Origin: an uncultured Allobaculum sp.
GTDB lineage: Bacteria; Bacillota_I; Bacilli_A; Erysipelotrichales; Erysipelotrichaceae
Assembly (NCBI GenBank): GCA_910577085.1
Contig: CAJTLE010000018.1
Span: 1-31,979 of the forward strand
Direction of reading: 5' to 3'
Length of the DNA stretch: 31,979 nt
Each line of letters opens with the position of its first letter. The first letter of the stretch is position 1. Shown here piece by piece: positions 31,949 to 31,979 of this stretch. The notes under the pieces were generated by a model that saw only the letters and a list, made by a program, of their open reading frames with translations, did not search any database and had not been told where the DNA came from. Both the position numbers and the translations under genes were made by a program.

Positions 31949-31979
31949 TTAAGATACAAGATCCTTATCTAAGCCCCGC
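31949..31979 (-). CDS. possible last codons of a TnpB-type protein
   Basis: The only open minus-strand frame entering from the right edge reads RGLDKDLVS and stops at TAA 31951-31949. TnpB proteins often end in NIxxRGL-like sequence shortly before the structured right end. Nine residues are not enough to prove it. Confidence 0.3.
   Translation of the reverse strand, partial: RGLDKDLVS

Overview
The window looks like chromosome of a low-to-moderate G+C Bacillota (Firmicutes). Evidence: strong AGGAGG-type ribosome binding sites, a T-box leader, a tetrahydrofolate riboswitch feeding an ECF vitamin transporter subunit, RpiR-type regulators, a PTS beta-glucoside system and many short hairpin-plus-T terminators. 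An Erysipelotrichaceae-like gut bacterium is my best guess, from the overall flavour of the proteins; this is inference. Most of the window is ordinary housekeeping and nutrient-uptake DNA, with transposon remains at both edges.

Layout. 1-886: N-terminal part of an IS66-type transposase running off the left edge. 1218-1888: tRNA-Ile(GAU), tRNA-Ala(UGC) and tRNA-Ala(CGC) with promoters and terminators. 1919-6631: RpiR-type regulator, 6-phospho-beta-glucosidase and a beta-glucoside PTS permease, a sugar-uptake locus. 6878-8250: a small HTH protein and a CorA-like ion channel. 8608-10185: membrane-anchored S41 peptidase with PDZ and peptidoglycan-binding domains. 10530-13064 (minus): a lone cellulose-synthase-like glycosyltransferase. 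13430-14307: THF riboswitch and folate-type ECF S component. 14668-15347: decayed RpiR regulator. 15489-15975 (minus): autoregulated MarR regulator. 16090-17367 (minus): folC. 17413-18567: ung and an acidic unknown protein. 18831-20807 (minus): uvrB. 21043-23384: ispG and pta. 23613-25953: unknown protein, ACT-domain protein and UPF0210 protein. 26085-29820: T-box leader, three-gene amino-acid ABC transporter and PLP aminotransferase. 29993-31228: lipoprotein and metallophosphoesterase. 31314-31389 (minus): tRNA-Glu. 31762-31979 (minus): probable right end of an IS200/IS605-type tnpB element.

How the genes work together. The PTS imports and phosphorylates beta-glucosides and the GH1 enzyme splits the phosphorylated product, probably under the adjacent RpiR regulator. 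Folate import by the riboswitch-controlled FolT-like protein and polyglutamylation by FolC are complementary steps about 2 kb apart. The most interesting unit is the T-box operon: its specifier reads CGU (arginine), which suggests that arginine starvation turns on the transporter together with a PLP enzyme resembling the capreomycidine-synthase-like branch of fold-type I aminotransferases. The folate riboswitch has its Shine-Dalgarno sequence built into the terminator stem. The glycosyltransferase carries a PilZ-like region lacking the usual c-di-GMP residues. I found no CRISPR array, prophage, toxin-antitoxin or recognisable defence system.
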